From positions 1 through 38,184 of the forward strand of contig JAAENC010000373.1 in NCBI GenBank assembly GCA_024224815.1: DNA of 38,184 bases, in the 5' to 3' direction. Position 1 is the stretch's first letter. Each line of letters begins with the position of its first letter. This DNA comes from Chloroflexota bacterium. GTDB lineage: Bacteria; Chloroflexota; Anaerolineae; Anaerolineales; Villigracilaceae. The notes under the pieces are model-generated. The model saw only the letters and a list, made by a program, of their open reading frames with translations, made no database searches and was not told the DNA's origin. Position numbers and translations under genes: made by a program. This document shows, in pieces, positions 6,253-14,409 of the stretch.

Positions 6253-7077
6253 ATGACAACAAATACAAAAGAAGCCTGCGAAACCTGCCCTATTCATGAC
6301 GCAGCGGCATTAAAAAAACTGGGTGTTGACATGGCCGAATTTGACTATGTCGTTGCCTTAGCCGGCAACCCGAACACTGGAAAAAGCACCGTTTTTAACG
6401 CCCTAACAGGCCTGCGGCAACACACAGGAAACTGGCCCGGCAAAACGGTTACCCGCGCAGAAGGCGGATTTGAATATGGCGAGCACAAATATAAATTAGT
6501 GGATTTGCCCGGCACCTACTCCCTCCTGGCCACAAGCCTGGATGAAGAAGTCGCCCGTGATTTTATCTTGTTCGGCCAACCCGACGTAACGATCGTCGTC
6601 GTGGACGCTACTCGTTTAGAGCGCAACCTGAATCTTGTTTTGCAAGTCATGGAAATAACCAGTCGTGTAGTTGTTGCGCTAAATTTGATGGATGAAGCCG
6701 AGCGACATGGCATTGAAATTGACGACCGCCGTCTTGCAAGAGATCTGGGCGTTCCCGTTGTGCCAATGATTGCGCGGCAAAGCGATGGTGTTCCCGAACT
6801 TTTACAAGCAGTCAGTGAAGTTGCAAACAACAAGACTCTCTCCAAGCCTTATCGCGTTAAATACACATCGCCGGAGCTTAAAAGAGCCGTCGAAAAAGTC
6901 AGCAAAGAGATCGAAGCCGCATATCCCGAACTGCCTAACGCCCATTGGGTTGCTGTACGTCTCCTTGATGGTGATGAAAGAATTGTAGAGGCCCTCCGTA
7001 AAGGAGAACTTGGCGATCTTAAACACGGCGATCTAGAGCAGCGCTCTGCAAACTTACAAGTTTTTGGCAATCAATAG
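6253..7077 (+). CDS. feoB: FeoB GTPase half (split ferrous iron transporter)
   Basis: A 274-residue protein equal to the cytosolic part of FeoB. The G-protein motifs are clear: G1 GNPNTGKST (38-46), the switch region GNWPGKTVTR (59-68), G3 DLPG (84-87) and G4 NLMD (144-147). A helical GDI-like region follows (about 180-270). A short N-terminal extension contains CETCP, two cysteines that could bind metal. GTP binding and hydrolysis regulate Fe(II) transport through the membrane half, encoded immediately downstream. The ORF ends at a TAG (7075-7077) that is in frame with the next gene. The two products are collinear with a normal single-chain FeoB. The start is supported by AAGGAAAAG before the ATG. 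Confidence 0.93.
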   Translation: MTTNTKEACETCPIHDAAALKKLGVDMAEFDYVVALAGNPNTGKSTVFNALTGLRQHTGNWPGKTVTRAEGGFEYGEHKYKLVDLPGTYSLLATSLDEEVARDFILFGQPDVTIVVVDATRLERNLNLVLQVMEITSRVVVALNLMDEAERHGIEIDDRRLARDLGVPVVPMIARQSDGVPELLQAVSEVANNKTLSKPYRVKYTSPELKRAVEKVSKEIEAAYPELPNAHWVAVRLLDGDERIVEALRKGELGDLKHGDLEQRSANLQVFGNQ

Positions 7078-7095
7078 CGGTATTTGGAGATATTC

Positions 7096-8535
7096 ATGAC
7101 TATAGAAAAAACAAACCCACTAGATAATATTTTATCTACCGCTCAATCCCTTCGCTGGGAAATTGATGTAGATTTTCACGAAAAACTAACAGAATCTATC
7201 TATACAGACGCAGCCCAGATCGCAGATAGAGCAACAACCCGCCCTGAAGAAAAGCCCAGATTCGATTTCGACCGAACACTGGATAAGATCATCACCAGTA
7301 AAACATGGGGTTTTCCGCTAATGCTAGTGCTCTTAATGATCGTCTTCTGGTTAACGATCTCCGGTGCAAATGTCCCCTCATCTATGCTGGCAACTCTCCT
7401 GCTAGATACAGGCCATCCCTTTCTAAAAGGCCTTGCTGCCAGTATCGGTATGCCCTGGTGGCTGGACGGTTTCCTGATTGACGGCATGTATATGGCAACA
7501 GCTTGGGTGATCAGCGTCATGCTTCCCCCCATGGCAATTTTCTTCCCGCTTTTCACGCTTTTAGAAGATTTTGGCTATTTACCACGCGTTGCCTTCAATT
7601 TGGATAATCTCTTCCGCAAATCAGGTGCGCACGGTAAACAAGCCTTAAGTATGACAATGGGATTTGGTTGCAACGCCGCAGGTGTAGTTGCAACACGAAT
7701 TATAGACAGTCCGCGAGAGCGGCTTATTGCTATTTTGACCAACAATTTTGCGCTATGTAATGGACGTTGGCCTACACAAATCTTGATTGCGTCTTTATTT
7801 ATCGGGGCATTGGTTCCCGCTCAGCTTGCAGGATTTGTATCTGCGCTTGCCGTTGTGGGAATTGCCCTTTTAGGCATTTTCCTGACTTTTCTCTCGTCGC
7901 GCTTTTTATCAAAGACCGTGCTCAAAGGCGAAGTTTCTACTTTTAGCCTTGAGCTTCCGCCCTATCGCCCACCCCGCATTTGGCAAACAATCTACACATC
8001 CATTATTGACCGCACATTGGTTGTTTTGTGGCGCGCGATCGTTTTCGCCCTCCCCGCCGGTGCAGTGCTTTGGCTGAGTGCAAATGTCATAATTGCTGGC
8101 ACAAGCATTGCCGGGCACTTAATTAATTTCCTCGAACCTTTCGGTTTATTGCTCGGACTTAACGGTGTAATTTTGGTCGCATTTATCGTCGCAATTCCCG
8201 CAAATGAGATTGTCATCCCCACCATTATGATGCTCACCGTTCTTGTATCTGGTGTGACTGGCGTTGGTGAAGGCGCAGGCGTGATGTTTGAACTTGAATC
8301 GGGCATGGAAACAATGGCACTCTTTCAGGCAGGCGGATGGACACTCCTGACCGCTGTAAATCTGATGTTATTTAGCCTTATTCATAACCCTTGCAGCACA
8401 ACCATCTACACTATTTATAAAGAAACCGGCAGCAAAAAATGGACTTGGATTGCATCCCTCGCCCCCGTTATCATGGGCTTTGCTGTGACCTTTGTTGTCG
8501 CACAAGTTTGGCGGCTTATAGAATCACTTTTATAG
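7096..8535 (+). CDS. feoB: FeoB permease half (ferrous iron transporter membrane domain)
   Basis: A 479-residue polytopic membrane protein with the FeoB gate (nucleoside-recognition) repeats. Hallmarks: [32 protein letters not shown] with the conserved cysteine of the first gate, ALCNGRW in place of the common SCSAR, and [22 protein letters not shown] in the second gate. The N-terminal 70 residues are the continuation of the soluble linker found in single-chain FeoB. The ATG at 7096 is preferred over the upstream TTG at 7084 because GGAG (7087-7090) sits 5 nt before it. The gene is in the same frame as the GTPase half, separated by one TAG and 18 bp. Gate variants (GCNAAG, CNGRW) suggest a divergent FeoB subfamily. 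Confidence 0.92.
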   Translation: MTIEKTNPLDNILSTAQSLRWEIDVDFHEKLTESIYTDAAQIADRATTRPEEKPRFDFDRTLDKIITSKTWGFPLMLVLLMIVFWLTISGANVPSSMLATLLLDTGHPFLKGLAASIGMPWWLDGFLIDGMYMATAWVISVMLPPMAIFFPLFTLLEDFGYLPRVAFNLDNLFRKSGAHGKQALSMTMGFGCNAAGVVATRIIDSPRERLIAILTNNFALCNGRWPTQILIASLFIGALVPAQLAGFVSALAVVGIALLGIFLTFLSSRFLSKTVLKGEVSTFSLELPPYRPPRIWQTIYTSIIDRTLVVLWRAIVFALPAGAVLWLSANVIIAGTSIAGHLINFLEPFGLLLGLNGVILVAFIVAIPANEIVIPTIMMLTVLVSGVTGVGEGAGVMFELESGMETMALFQAGGWTLLTAVNLMLFSLIHNPCSTTIYTIYKETGSKKWTWIASLAPVIMGFAVTFVVAQVWRLIESLL

Positions 8536-8556
8536 ATCAGGACATAATCCTTGCCC

Positions 8557-8605
8557 CAATGCTCTGCGTTGGGATGTTGTAGACAGATTTCAACGCGGAG
8601 CATTG
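8557..8605. repeat. Long hairpin after the feo operon
   Basis: CAATGCTCTGCGTT (8557-8570) and AACGCGGAGCATTG (8592-8605) are inverted copies with 13 of 14 matches around a 21-nt loop. There is no T-run after it, so it is not a plain terminator. It may stabilise the 3' end of the mRNA or be a dispersed intergenic repeat. Confidence 0.5.
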
Positions 8606-8652
8606 CATCTAGAGAAAAAATATTTTGCAAAAGCCCTAATAAAAACAACCAC

Positions 8653-8688
8653 AAAAAAGGGCTGGCGAATGCCAGCCCTTTTTCTTTT
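8653..8688. terminator. Bidirectional terminator between convergent genes
   Basis: GGGCTGGC (8659-8666) pairs with GCCAGCCC (8671-8678) around GAAT, with six A residues before and TTTTTCTTTT after. It can end both the rightward feo operon and the leftward gene at 8704. Confidence 0.9.
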
Positions 8689-8703
8689 CCAAACTAAATC
8701 AAA

Positions 8704-9438
8704 TTATCCGTCAGTACCTTGACCTAAACCAGCGCCATTTCCATCCTTAGCACCATCACGATTTCCGTGTCCGCCACCGCGCTTTCCGTCGCGATTGGCT
8801 CCACGTTCTTTTGCTGCATCAGCTTGCTCTTGGGTGATAACGCCATCTTCGACAGCAGCTTCAAGTGCCTTTTCGCGGGCACTATCCTTGAGAGCTGAAA
8901 GTTCTTCTGTGGTCAAATCCTGTTCTTCGATGAGAGTGCGAACGCCACCATCTTCACGAGCAGCTTCGAATTCTTCAACGCTTATCCCAAGGGCATCTGC
9001 CATTGCCTCAGACATATAACCTTTCAATGCTTCATTTTTTTCGCCATTTTGACCGCCACGTTTTCCATCGCGTCCAAAACCACGCTCCTGAATTGCATCA
9101 GCTTCTTCTTGGGTGATAGCGTCATCAGCTACTGCGGCAGCTAAAGCCTTTTCTCGAACACCCTGCATCAGGGTAGAAAGTTCATCTTCACTCAATCCTT
9201 GCTCTTCAATGAGAGCGCGAACGCCACCATCTTCACGAGCAGCATCAAGTTCCTCAACGCTTATACCGAGCGCATCGGCCATTGCTTCGGACATATAGTC
9301 GTGCAAAGGGCTATCTCCATCCCCTGAGCCGCGCTTTCCACCAAAAGGGTTATCGCCTTTTTGGGCAAAAACAGCACCAACCGTAAGCAAACCGACCAAA
9401 GCTGCAACAACCATAGCAACTAAAATTTTCTTTTTCAT
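8704..9438 (-). CDS. Secreted two-repeat protein (DUF2680-like repeats)
   Basis: A 244-residue protein with a signal peptide (basic MKKK, hydrophobic core 6-21, likely cut after VFA at residue 25). It has two near-identical copies of a helical unit, residues about 48-121 and 141-217. Each copy reads YMSEAMADALGISVEEL-type, then AAREDGGVR, then I-EEQ, then ITQEQADA. The units resemble the DUF2680-type LGIS-EEL/ITQEEAD pattern common in secreted proteins of Chloroflexota and Firmicutes; no function is established. The spacers and tail are Gly/Asp/Lys/Arg-rich (for example GKRGGGHGNRDG). The high identity of the copies points to recent internal duplication. AGGAG precedes the ATG. The gene is divergent from the two-component system at 9666 and shares its regulatory region. 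Confidence 0.8.
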   Translation of the reverse strand: MKKKILVAMVVAALVGLLTVGAVFAQKGDNPFGGKRGSGDGDSPLHDYMSEAMADALGISVEELDAAREDGGVRALIEEQGLSEDELSTLMQGVREKALAAAVADDAITQEEADAIQERGFGRDGKRGGQNGEKNEALKGYMSEAMADALGISVEEFEAAREDGGVRTLIEEQDLTTEELSALKDSAREKALEAAVEDGVITQEQADAAKERGANRDGKRGGGHGNRDGAKDGNGAGLGQGTDG

Positions 9439-9487
9439 TTTCGTACTCCTAAAGTTTTTGTCCGGGCATTTCCCGAACTGCGCCTAT

Positions 9488-9520
9488 AGGATAGCAAGCG
9501 AATATAAAGTTTCTGTGAAG
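9488..9520 (-). promoter_or_regulatory. Promoter with CTTCA-type boxes for the secreted repeat protein
   Basis: On the minus strand CTTCA (9520-9516) and CTTTA (9509-9505) are spaced exactly 11 bp apart. A -10-like TATCCT follows (9493-9488). The boxes cover the -35 position, as for promoters activated by OmpR-family regulators. The same 11-bp phasing occurs facing the other way at 9572-9610. The binding protein is inferred to be the regulator encoded at 9666. Confidence 0.45.
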
Positions 9521-9571
9521 AAAAGAAAAAGGTTATTTAAAGACAAATACATCCAGACTAAAAAGCAACTT

Positions 9572-9637
9572 CTTTACACAATCTTCATCTTAGCTTCAAA
9601 AACTCTTTCATCTAAGCTGGCAAAATTGCTTTAGAAT
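9572..9637 (+). promoter_or_regulatory. Four phased CTTCA-type repeats plus -10 before the response regulator
   Basis: Starts at 9572 (CTTTA), 9583 (CTTCA), 9594 (CTTCA) and 9605 (CTTTCA) keep an exact 11-bp period, the spacing of head-to-tail OmpR/PhoB-family subunits. The last copy overlaps the -35 position of a -10-like TAGAAT (9632-9637), which lacks a good -35. This is the layout of an activator-dependent, probably autoregulated promoter. Together with the opposite boxes at 9505-9520 it suggests one regulator controls both divergent genes. Confidence 0.55.
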
Positions 9638-9665
9638 AAAGAAAAGATATTAAAGGAAGCCTCTA

Positions 9666-10355
9666 ATGACAAAAGCAAAAATCCTTATCGTGGATGATGA
9701 ACCAAGCATCATCAAACTGATCAAAGCTTATCTCGAGCCAGAAGGATATGAGATATTCACAGCCGAAGACGGAAATGCAGGATTAAAAGCCGCACGCACC
9801 CTTAACCCGGACTTGGTCGTCCTCGATGTAATGCTGCCCGGCATCGACGGAGTGGAGGTGCTCACCCGCCTGCGCCGAGAGTCCGATGTTTATGTCATTT
9901 TGCTCACAGCCAAAACCGAAGAAATGGATCGTGTAGTTGGGCTTACCGTCGGCGCAGATGATTATGTGACCAAACCTTTTTCTCCGCGTGAATTAACGGC
10001 ACGCATCAAAGCTGCACTGCGACGCATCCACAACGGTAGCACGTTGAAAAACGAGCGCAACGTTCTATCCTTCAAACATCTCCGTATGGATATTGATGCA
10101 CGAAAAATCAGCGTGGACGATAATCCCATCAAATTAACAGCAATAGAATTTGATCTGCTCAAGTCATTGGCAGAAAATCATGGGCGTGTTCTTTCACGCG
10201 AGCAATTGCTCGAAAACGTTTGGGGGGAATCTTATTTTGGCGAGTTGCGCGTCGTTGATGTTCATCTAGGCCATGTTCGGAAAAAGTTAGGCAGGGAAGG
10301 TTTGATAGCCACAGTGCGCGGCGTGGGCTACAGGTTTGAGGACGAAAGACAATGA
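9666..10355 (+). CDS. OmpR/PhoB-family response regulator
   Basis: A 229-residue protein with a receiver domain and a winged-helix effector. The receiver has the acidic pair D10/D11, phosphoacceptor D54 in VVLDVMLPG, LTAK and the conserved lysine in VTKPFSPREL. The DNA-binding domain (about 128-227) has LTAIEFDLLKSLAENHGRVLSREQLLENVWG and ends in VRGVGYRFE, typical of the family. Its cognate kinase overlaps it by 4 bp (ATGA). AAAGGA before the ATG supports the start. The upstream phased direct repeats suggest autoregulation. Confidence 0.95.
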   Translation: MTKAKILIVDDEPSIIKLIKAYLEPEGYEIFTAEDGNAGLKAARTLNPDLVVLDVMLPGIDGVEVLTRLRRESDVYVILLTAKTEEMDRVVGLTVGADDYVTKPFSPRELTARIKAALRRIHNGSTLKNERNVLSFKHLRMDIDARKISVDDNPIKLTAIEFDLLKSLAENHGRVLSREQLLENVWGESYFGELRVVDVHLGHVRKKLGREGLIATVRGVGYRFEDERQ

Positions 10356-11518
10356 TTGCTTATTTTCAAAAACATTTAGGGGCAAAACTCTTTATATCTT
10401 ATTTTGCTGTCATTTTAATCGGTGCTATTGCACTTGGTGCAGCGACCAGATTTACAGCACAATCTGCATTTGACCGACATTTGGGCTCAATGGAAGAAGT
10501 TGCACCAATGGGAAGAGGCATGGGCACGCCAGGTGGCAAAACAAATAATCAAAACGAAGAACAGCGAGGAGAATTTCGCACACGTCTTTATAGGCAATTT
10601 CAAAATTCTTTTCAAGAAGCCTTAGGTTGGTCTGCCCTTGCAGCCGGATTTGCCGCGCTAACGCTTAGTCTTTATTTGAGTAGGCGTGTAATTGTCCCCA
10701 TAAAAGCGATCACATCGGTTAGTCAGCGCATCTCTGACGGACATTATGACGAACGAGTTCAGGAAGAAAACCAAGATGAACTAGGGCAACTTGCCCATAG
10801 TTTTAATCAGATGGCTGAGAAACTCGAAAAAGTTGAAGAGATGCGCCGTCAGTTAATTGGCGACGTAGCGCATGAATTACGCACGCCCTTAACAACAATA
10901 AAAGGCTCTGTAGAAGCACTGGAAGATGGCGTATTGCCTGCCTCGCCAGAAACCTATCAATTGATCTTACATGAAGCAGAACGCTTAAATCATCTTGTAG
11001 ATGACCTGCAAGAACTGAGCCGTGTTGAATCTGGTGCTTATGAATTAGACCTGCAACCACTCCAACTTTCCTCTCTGCAAAGCTCCATTCAGAAACGTTT
11101 TGGCTATCAATTTGAAGAAAAGGGTCTCTCATTTTCCAGTCAAATCCCAAGTAATCTGCCCCTTATTCGAGCAGATGAACACCGCCTTATCCAAATTTTA
11201 ACAAATTTGCTGAACAACGCCCTCCACTACACGCCAAAAGGCGGCGAAGTGAAATTGAGCGCATCGCAAAGCAACAAAGAAATACAAATCACCGTTAGTG
11301 ATAATGGTGCTGGCATTTCTGCTGAACACCTTGAAAATATTTTTACGCGTTTCTACCGCGCAGATAAATCCCGCGCACGCCAAGCGGGCGGCAGCGGCAT
11401 TGGCTTAACGATCACCAAGCATCTCGTCGAAGCGCATGGGGGCAAAATTTGGGCAAAAAGCGAGGGCGAAGACAAGGGAAGCACCTTCACATTTACGCTG
11501 CCTATCGACATCCCCTAA
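10352..11518 (+). CDS. Sensor histidine kinase (HAMP, HisKA, HATPase_c)
   Basis: A 388-residue membrane kinase. Transmembrane helix 1 is at about 12-31 and helix 2 at about 92-110. They enclose a short, only about 60-residue extracytoplasmic loop with a Met/Gly-rich stretch (PMGRGMGTPGG). HAMP spans about 110-162. The HisKA motif GDVAHELRTPL has the phosphoacceptor H174. The ATPase domain has N-box LLNNALHYTP, G1 DNGAGI and G2 GGSGIGL. The small sensor loop suggests detection of envelope stress or a small ligand. Its divergent neighbour is a secreted repeat protein, which could be an output or a ligand-binding partner (inference). The next gene starts 11 bp downstream. Confidence 0.95.
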   Translation: MIAYFQKHLGAKLFISYFAVILIGAIALGAATRFTAQSAFDRHLGSMEEVAPMGRGMGTPGGKTNNQNEEQRGEFRTRLYRQFQNSFQEALGWSALAAGFAALTLSLYLSRRVIVPIKAITSVSQRISDGHYDERVQEENQDELGQLAHSFNQMAEKLEKVEEMRRQLIGDVAHELRTPLTTIKGSVEALEDGVLPASPETYQLILHEAERLNHLVDDLQELSRVESGAYELDLQPLQLSSLQSSIQKRFGYQFEEKGLSFSSQIPSNLPLIRADEHRLIQILTNLLNNALHYTPKGGEVKLSASQSNKEIQITVSDNGAGISAEHLENIFTRFYRADKSRARQAGGSGIGLTITKHLVEAHGGKIWAKSEGEDKGSTFTFTLPIDIP

Positions 11519-11529
11519 ACGGAGAGAAA

Positions 11530-12375
11530 ATGACAAAAATCGGATTTCTACACCCGGGCGCAATGGGCATTTCACTTGCCGCATCAGCAAAAAACAGCGG
11601 GCACGAAGCCTATTGGATCTCAGACGAGCGCAGCAAAGAAACGCGCGAACGCGCCGAAAAACATCAGCTCGTCGATGCTAAATCGCTATCGCACCTGACC
11701 CAAACTTGCTCGGTGATCGTCAGCATCTGCCCGCCCGCTGCAGCCGAAGATCTTGCCAAAAGCGTTGCTGCTTTATCATTTGATGGACTTTATCTTGACG
11801 CAAATGCCATCTCCCCACAACGTGCTTTGCGCATCCAAGAAATTGTCGAAAATACTGGCGCACGCTTTGTAGACGGAAGCGTGATCGGCGGCCCAGCATG
11901 GAAGCCCAATAATACTTGGCTACAACTTTCGAGTGACTACGCGCAAGAAATTGTGCAACTATTTAGCAAAGGTCCCCTCGAAACAAATATTATCGGCACA
12001 GAGATCGGAAAAGCATCTGCCCTAAAAATGGCCTACGCCGCCTACTCCAAAGGCACGACGGCCTTGCTCGCCGCGATTTTAGCGACTGCAGAAAAATTTA
12101 ATGTGCGCAACGAGCTAGAAGCACAGTGGGCAAAATATGAACCGGATTTTGTCGAAGAAGCCCACGCACGAACAAAACGCGTTACTGCAAAAGCATGGCG
12201 CTTTGCTGGAGAAATGGATGAAATCGCGGAAAGCTTTGCTGAAGCAGGCCTACCAAGTGGTTTTCATGAAGCTGCGGGGGAAATCTATCAGCGGCTCGCA
12301 GATTTCAAAGGTGCTGAGAAAATACCCGAGCTAGAAACTGTGCTGGAAGAACTGCTAGATGTAAAGCAGTTATGA
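11530..12375 (+). CDS. 6-phosphogluconate dehydrogenase-like NAD(P)-dependent oxidoreductase (DUF1932)
   Basis: A 281-residue two-domain dehydrogenase. The N-terminal Rossmann fold has GFLHPGAMG in place of the usual GxGxxG. It has VSICPP at the strand before the nicotinamide site and VDGSVIGGPAW as substrate motif. The C-terminal helical part is of the DUF1932 type, with KASALKMAYAAYSKG containing the conserved catalytic lysine. It belongs to the beta-hydroxyacid dehydrogenase superfamily; the substrate is unknown. The ATG at 11530 is chosen because GGAGA lies 5-9 nt before it and it starts the Rossmann fold. An upstream in-frame extension to 11449 overlaps the kinase gene and is unlikely. 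The stop overlaps the next ATG by 4 bp. Confidence 0.85.
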   Translation: MTKIGFLHPGAMGISLAASAKNSGHEAYWISDERSKETRERAEKHQLVDAKSLSHLTQTCSVIVSICPPAAAEDLAKSVAALSFDGLYLDANAISPQRALRIQEIVENTGARFVDGSVIGGPAWKPNNTWLQLSSDYAQEIVQLFSKGPLETNIIGTEIGKASALKMAYAAYSKGTTALLAAILATAEKFNVRNELEAQWAKYEPDFVEEAHARTKRVTAKAWRFAGEMDEIAESFAEAGLPSGFHEAAGEIYQRLADFKGAEKIPELETVLEELLDVKQL

Positions 12376-12770
12376 CAGAGAACAATATCATCATCTTTGA
12401 TGGGGTTTGCAATCTTTGTAATTGGTCTGTTCAATTTATTATCAAGCGTGACCCCAATGCTGTATTTAAATTCGCATCGCTCCAATCTGAGTTTGGCACA
12501 ACGATTATTCAAAAATATGGGCTTTCGTCAGAAAATCAAGAAAGCCTTTTATTACTAAGAAATGGAGAGCTTCTAAGTAAAAGTTCAGCCACACTTGCAA
12601 TTGCCGCTAAACTTAATGGAGCATGGAAGTTTTTTCCTGTTTTTCGTTTTATCCCCCAAAATATACGCGACAAAATTTATGACTGGGTCGCTACCAATCG
12701 CTATCGCTGGTTTGGAAAAAGAGATAAGTGCATGATAGCAACAGAAGAGATCGAAGAAAGATTTATATAA
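12372..12770 (+). CDS. DCC-family (DUF393) thiol-disulfide oxidoreductase-like protein
   Basis: A 132-residue protein of the DCC family, named for the motif seen here as FDGVCNLCN (residues 9-17), with the CxxC pair expected in a thioredoxin-like fold. Further family marks are FKFASLQSEFG and YDWVATNRYRWFGK near the C-terminus. The in vivo substrate of the family is unknown. It overlaps the dehydrogenase by 4 bp (ATGA), so the two are translationally coupled and may form one operon with the two-component genes upstream. Confidence 0.9.
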   Translation: MTENNIIIFDGVCNLCNWSVQFIIKRDPNAVFKFASLQSEFGTTIIQKYGLSSENQESLLLLRNGELLSKSSATLAIAAKLNGAWKFFPVFRFIPQNIRDKIYDWVATNRYRWFGKRDKCMIATEEIEERFI

Positions 12771-12814
12771 ATTTGCGTTTCAATACCACCCCCTTGCGCA
12801 AATGAGTTTATAGC

Positions 12815-12850
12815 AAAGATGTCCGCAATTTACATTGCGGACATCTTTTT
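12815..12850. terminator. Bidirectional terminator
   Basis: A perfect 15-bp stem (12815-12829 with 12834-12848) closes a TTAC loop, flanked by A and T runs. It separates the rightward operon ending at 12770 from the leftward MerR gene ending at 12859. Confidence 0.9.
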
Positions 12851-12858
12851 ACTTTTAG

Positions 12859-14229
12859 CTACTCTTCAATAGCTACGTATATGTCAAACTCAGATTTATC
12901 CGAGTCAAAGGCAAAACGGTCGTCATAAAGCTCCATATCAAAATGTGGAGAGACCAATTCCAGTCCTGACTGCGGTAGCCAGGTTTCGTAAATATATTTG
13001 TAGGTATCTTGCAGCGTATCCAGTTTACCGCGGTGTGTAAAGACAGCATATTTATACGTCGGAACCTCTCTCGCGACCATATTATCAGCGAGACCACTAG
13101 CATCAGAGACTTCATAACAAGCGATATACTCGAAGTCACCATCTTCACCCCATTTTATATCGCTGAAACAGGCACCATAGGCACATTCTCCAATCATATT
13201 TTTAATTTTATTTGCCTGCTGGTTAAAAGTACCCCACAGTTGGGGTATCTCGTTATTTTTATTCTTGCCAACATAAGAGAATCCCACAACGGTGAATCTC
13301 GGTTTGTTAATAAATTTCGGTTGCATGATCTTATCCTTTTGACTAAATTGAGTTGATAAAACAGAAAGGGGGATCGCAGCCCGCTCAACGGGGCATTGCA
13401 GCTCCACAAAAGCAGAGAGCTCTTCTGATTCTTGGGAGCTATCCCCTATCTCAGATAGATAAATTTCACGATACGAACCAGTCATCTCGTAGGCATTTCT
13501 TTTTATCCAGGCGAATAAATTTGCATACGACGACCCCAGAGACGCGTTTTCACCATCATAGATGGTACTAGCCATGCTCGGAACAGCTTTCAATTCTCTC
13601 AACTGCACAGGCGCACCAGCCCAATCACCAGCGCTTTGGCCACATCTCAATTTCACAGAAACAGCCAATTCTATGCTCTGCTTATTTTCAACCGATGGAA
13701 ACTCAGAAAGAAGAGAAAACCAAGGGCCATCTGCTTTAATGCGAGCACGCTCTAAGTTACTAGAGAGCAAAGCTTGTAATTTTTGACGAGTTGCCAGAAA
13801 AGCGACCTTGCTCGTTATTGTCGATTTCGTGCTCAACACCAGCATGGATGATATATCCTTTAGCACAATTTCATACTTTGGAGACTGTCCTTCTTCTTCG
13901 ATTTGCCTTAAGCGCATCTCTACTTGAGAAAGGCGTGCTTGCTCCGCATTTACACGGTCGGCCAATTCAAACTTCTTCATCCGCAACATGCCACGCATCT
14001 CCTCTAACGAGAGCTTTTCATCCAGCAGATTCGTAATTTGCTCCAGAGAGAAGCCTAAATCTTTGAGTGCCATAATGCGATTTAGACGCGGCAGTTGCGT
14101 CAGCGCATAATAACGATAGCCCGTATAACGATCTATATGTGCAGGGCGCAGCAAGCCTAACTCTCCATAATGATGAAGTGTTTTTACAGTAACATGCGCC
14201 AATTTTGAGAAATCACCGATCTTAATCAT
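12859..14229 (-). CDS. MerR-family regulator with two GyrI-like effector domains
   Basis: A 456-residue regulator, far longer than a plain MerR. The winged helix spans about 1-70: IGDFSKLAHVTVKTLHHYGELGLL, then GYRYY. A coiled-coil dimerisation helix runs about 74-112. Then come two ligand-binding domains of the GyrI/AraC-effector type. The first spans about 118-290 (GEN-SLGSSYANLFAWIK, YREIYLSEIG). The second spans about 302-456; it begins like an independent GyrI-like protein (MQPKFINKPRFTVVGF) and ends with FDMELYDDRF and FDIYVAIEE. Such regulators (BmrR type) sense multiple hydrophobic drugs. The neighbouring MacAB-like exporter at 14410-17618 is a plausible target, but both are transcribed leftward with a terminator between. 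A MerR-type promoter precedes the gene. Confidence 0.9.
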   Translation of the reverse strand: MIKIGDFSKLAHVTVKTLHHYGELGLLRPAHIDRYTGYRYYALTQLPRLNRIMALKDLGFSLEQITNLLDEKLSLEEMRGMLRMKKFELADRVNAEQARLSQVEMRLRQIEEEGQSPKYEIVLKDISSMLVLSTKSTITSKVAFLATRQKLQALLSSNLERARIKADGPWFSLLSEFPSVENKQSIELAVSVKLRCGQSAGDWAGAPVQLRELKAVPSMASTIYDGENASLGSSYANLFAWIKRNAYEMTGSYREIYLSEIGDSSQESEELSAFVELQCPVERAAIPLSVLSTQFSQKDKIMQPKFINKPRFTVVGFSYVGKNKNNEIPQLWGTFNQQANKIKNMIGECAYGACFSDIKWGEDGDFEYIACYEVSDASGLADNMVAREVPTYKYAVFTHRGKLDTLQDTYKYIYETWLPQSGLELVSPHFDMELYDDRFAFDSDKSEFDIYVAIEE

Positions 14230-14270
14230 TTCATTTACCTATCTTTGGGGTTGAGGCCATCAACAAATAT

Positions 14271-14301
14271 AGTATAGACCCTCCTATAGGAGGAGAGTCA
14301 A
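14271..14301 (-). promoter_or_regulatory. MerR-type promoter with 19-bp spacer and dyad operator
   Basis: On the minus strand TTGACT (14301-14296) and TATACT (14276-14271) are separated by exactly 19 bp. The spacer holds an inverted repeat, CTCCTCC-TATA-GGAGGG. The overlong spacer with a central dyad is the diagnostic architecture of promoters activated by MerR-family proteins through DNA untwisting. It lies 42 bp before the MerR gene, so positive autoregulation is the natural reading. Confidence 0.85.
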
Positions 14302-14352
14302 GGCTTTCTTGAATCTTTTCAGTTTTTTAAAATTCGCAAAGACCCCAGAAAG

Positions 14353-14393
14353 CAAAAAATCCCGATATAGAAAATTTTCTTTATCGGGATTTT
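14353..14393 (-). terminator. Terminator of the ABC exporter operon
   Basis: AAAATCCCGATA (14356-14367) pairs with TATCGGGATTTT (14382-14393). Read leftward, the stem ends in a T-run after the permease gene. It is 17 bp beyond the stop at 14410 and separates the exporter operon from the MerR promoter. Confidence 0.8.
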
Positions 14394-14409
14394 ATTTTTT
14401 TCAACTTAC

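Noticed and set aside
8795-9298. Two Ser/Ala-rich ORFs on the plus strand that look like repeats of each other
   Set aside because: They are the antisense of the duplicated units in the secreted repeat protein; the similarity comes from that duplication.
8704-9438. Repeats in this gene as a CRISPR-like array
   Set aside because: The repeat is a single coding duplication of about 279 bp period within one reading frame, with no short regular repeats and spacers.
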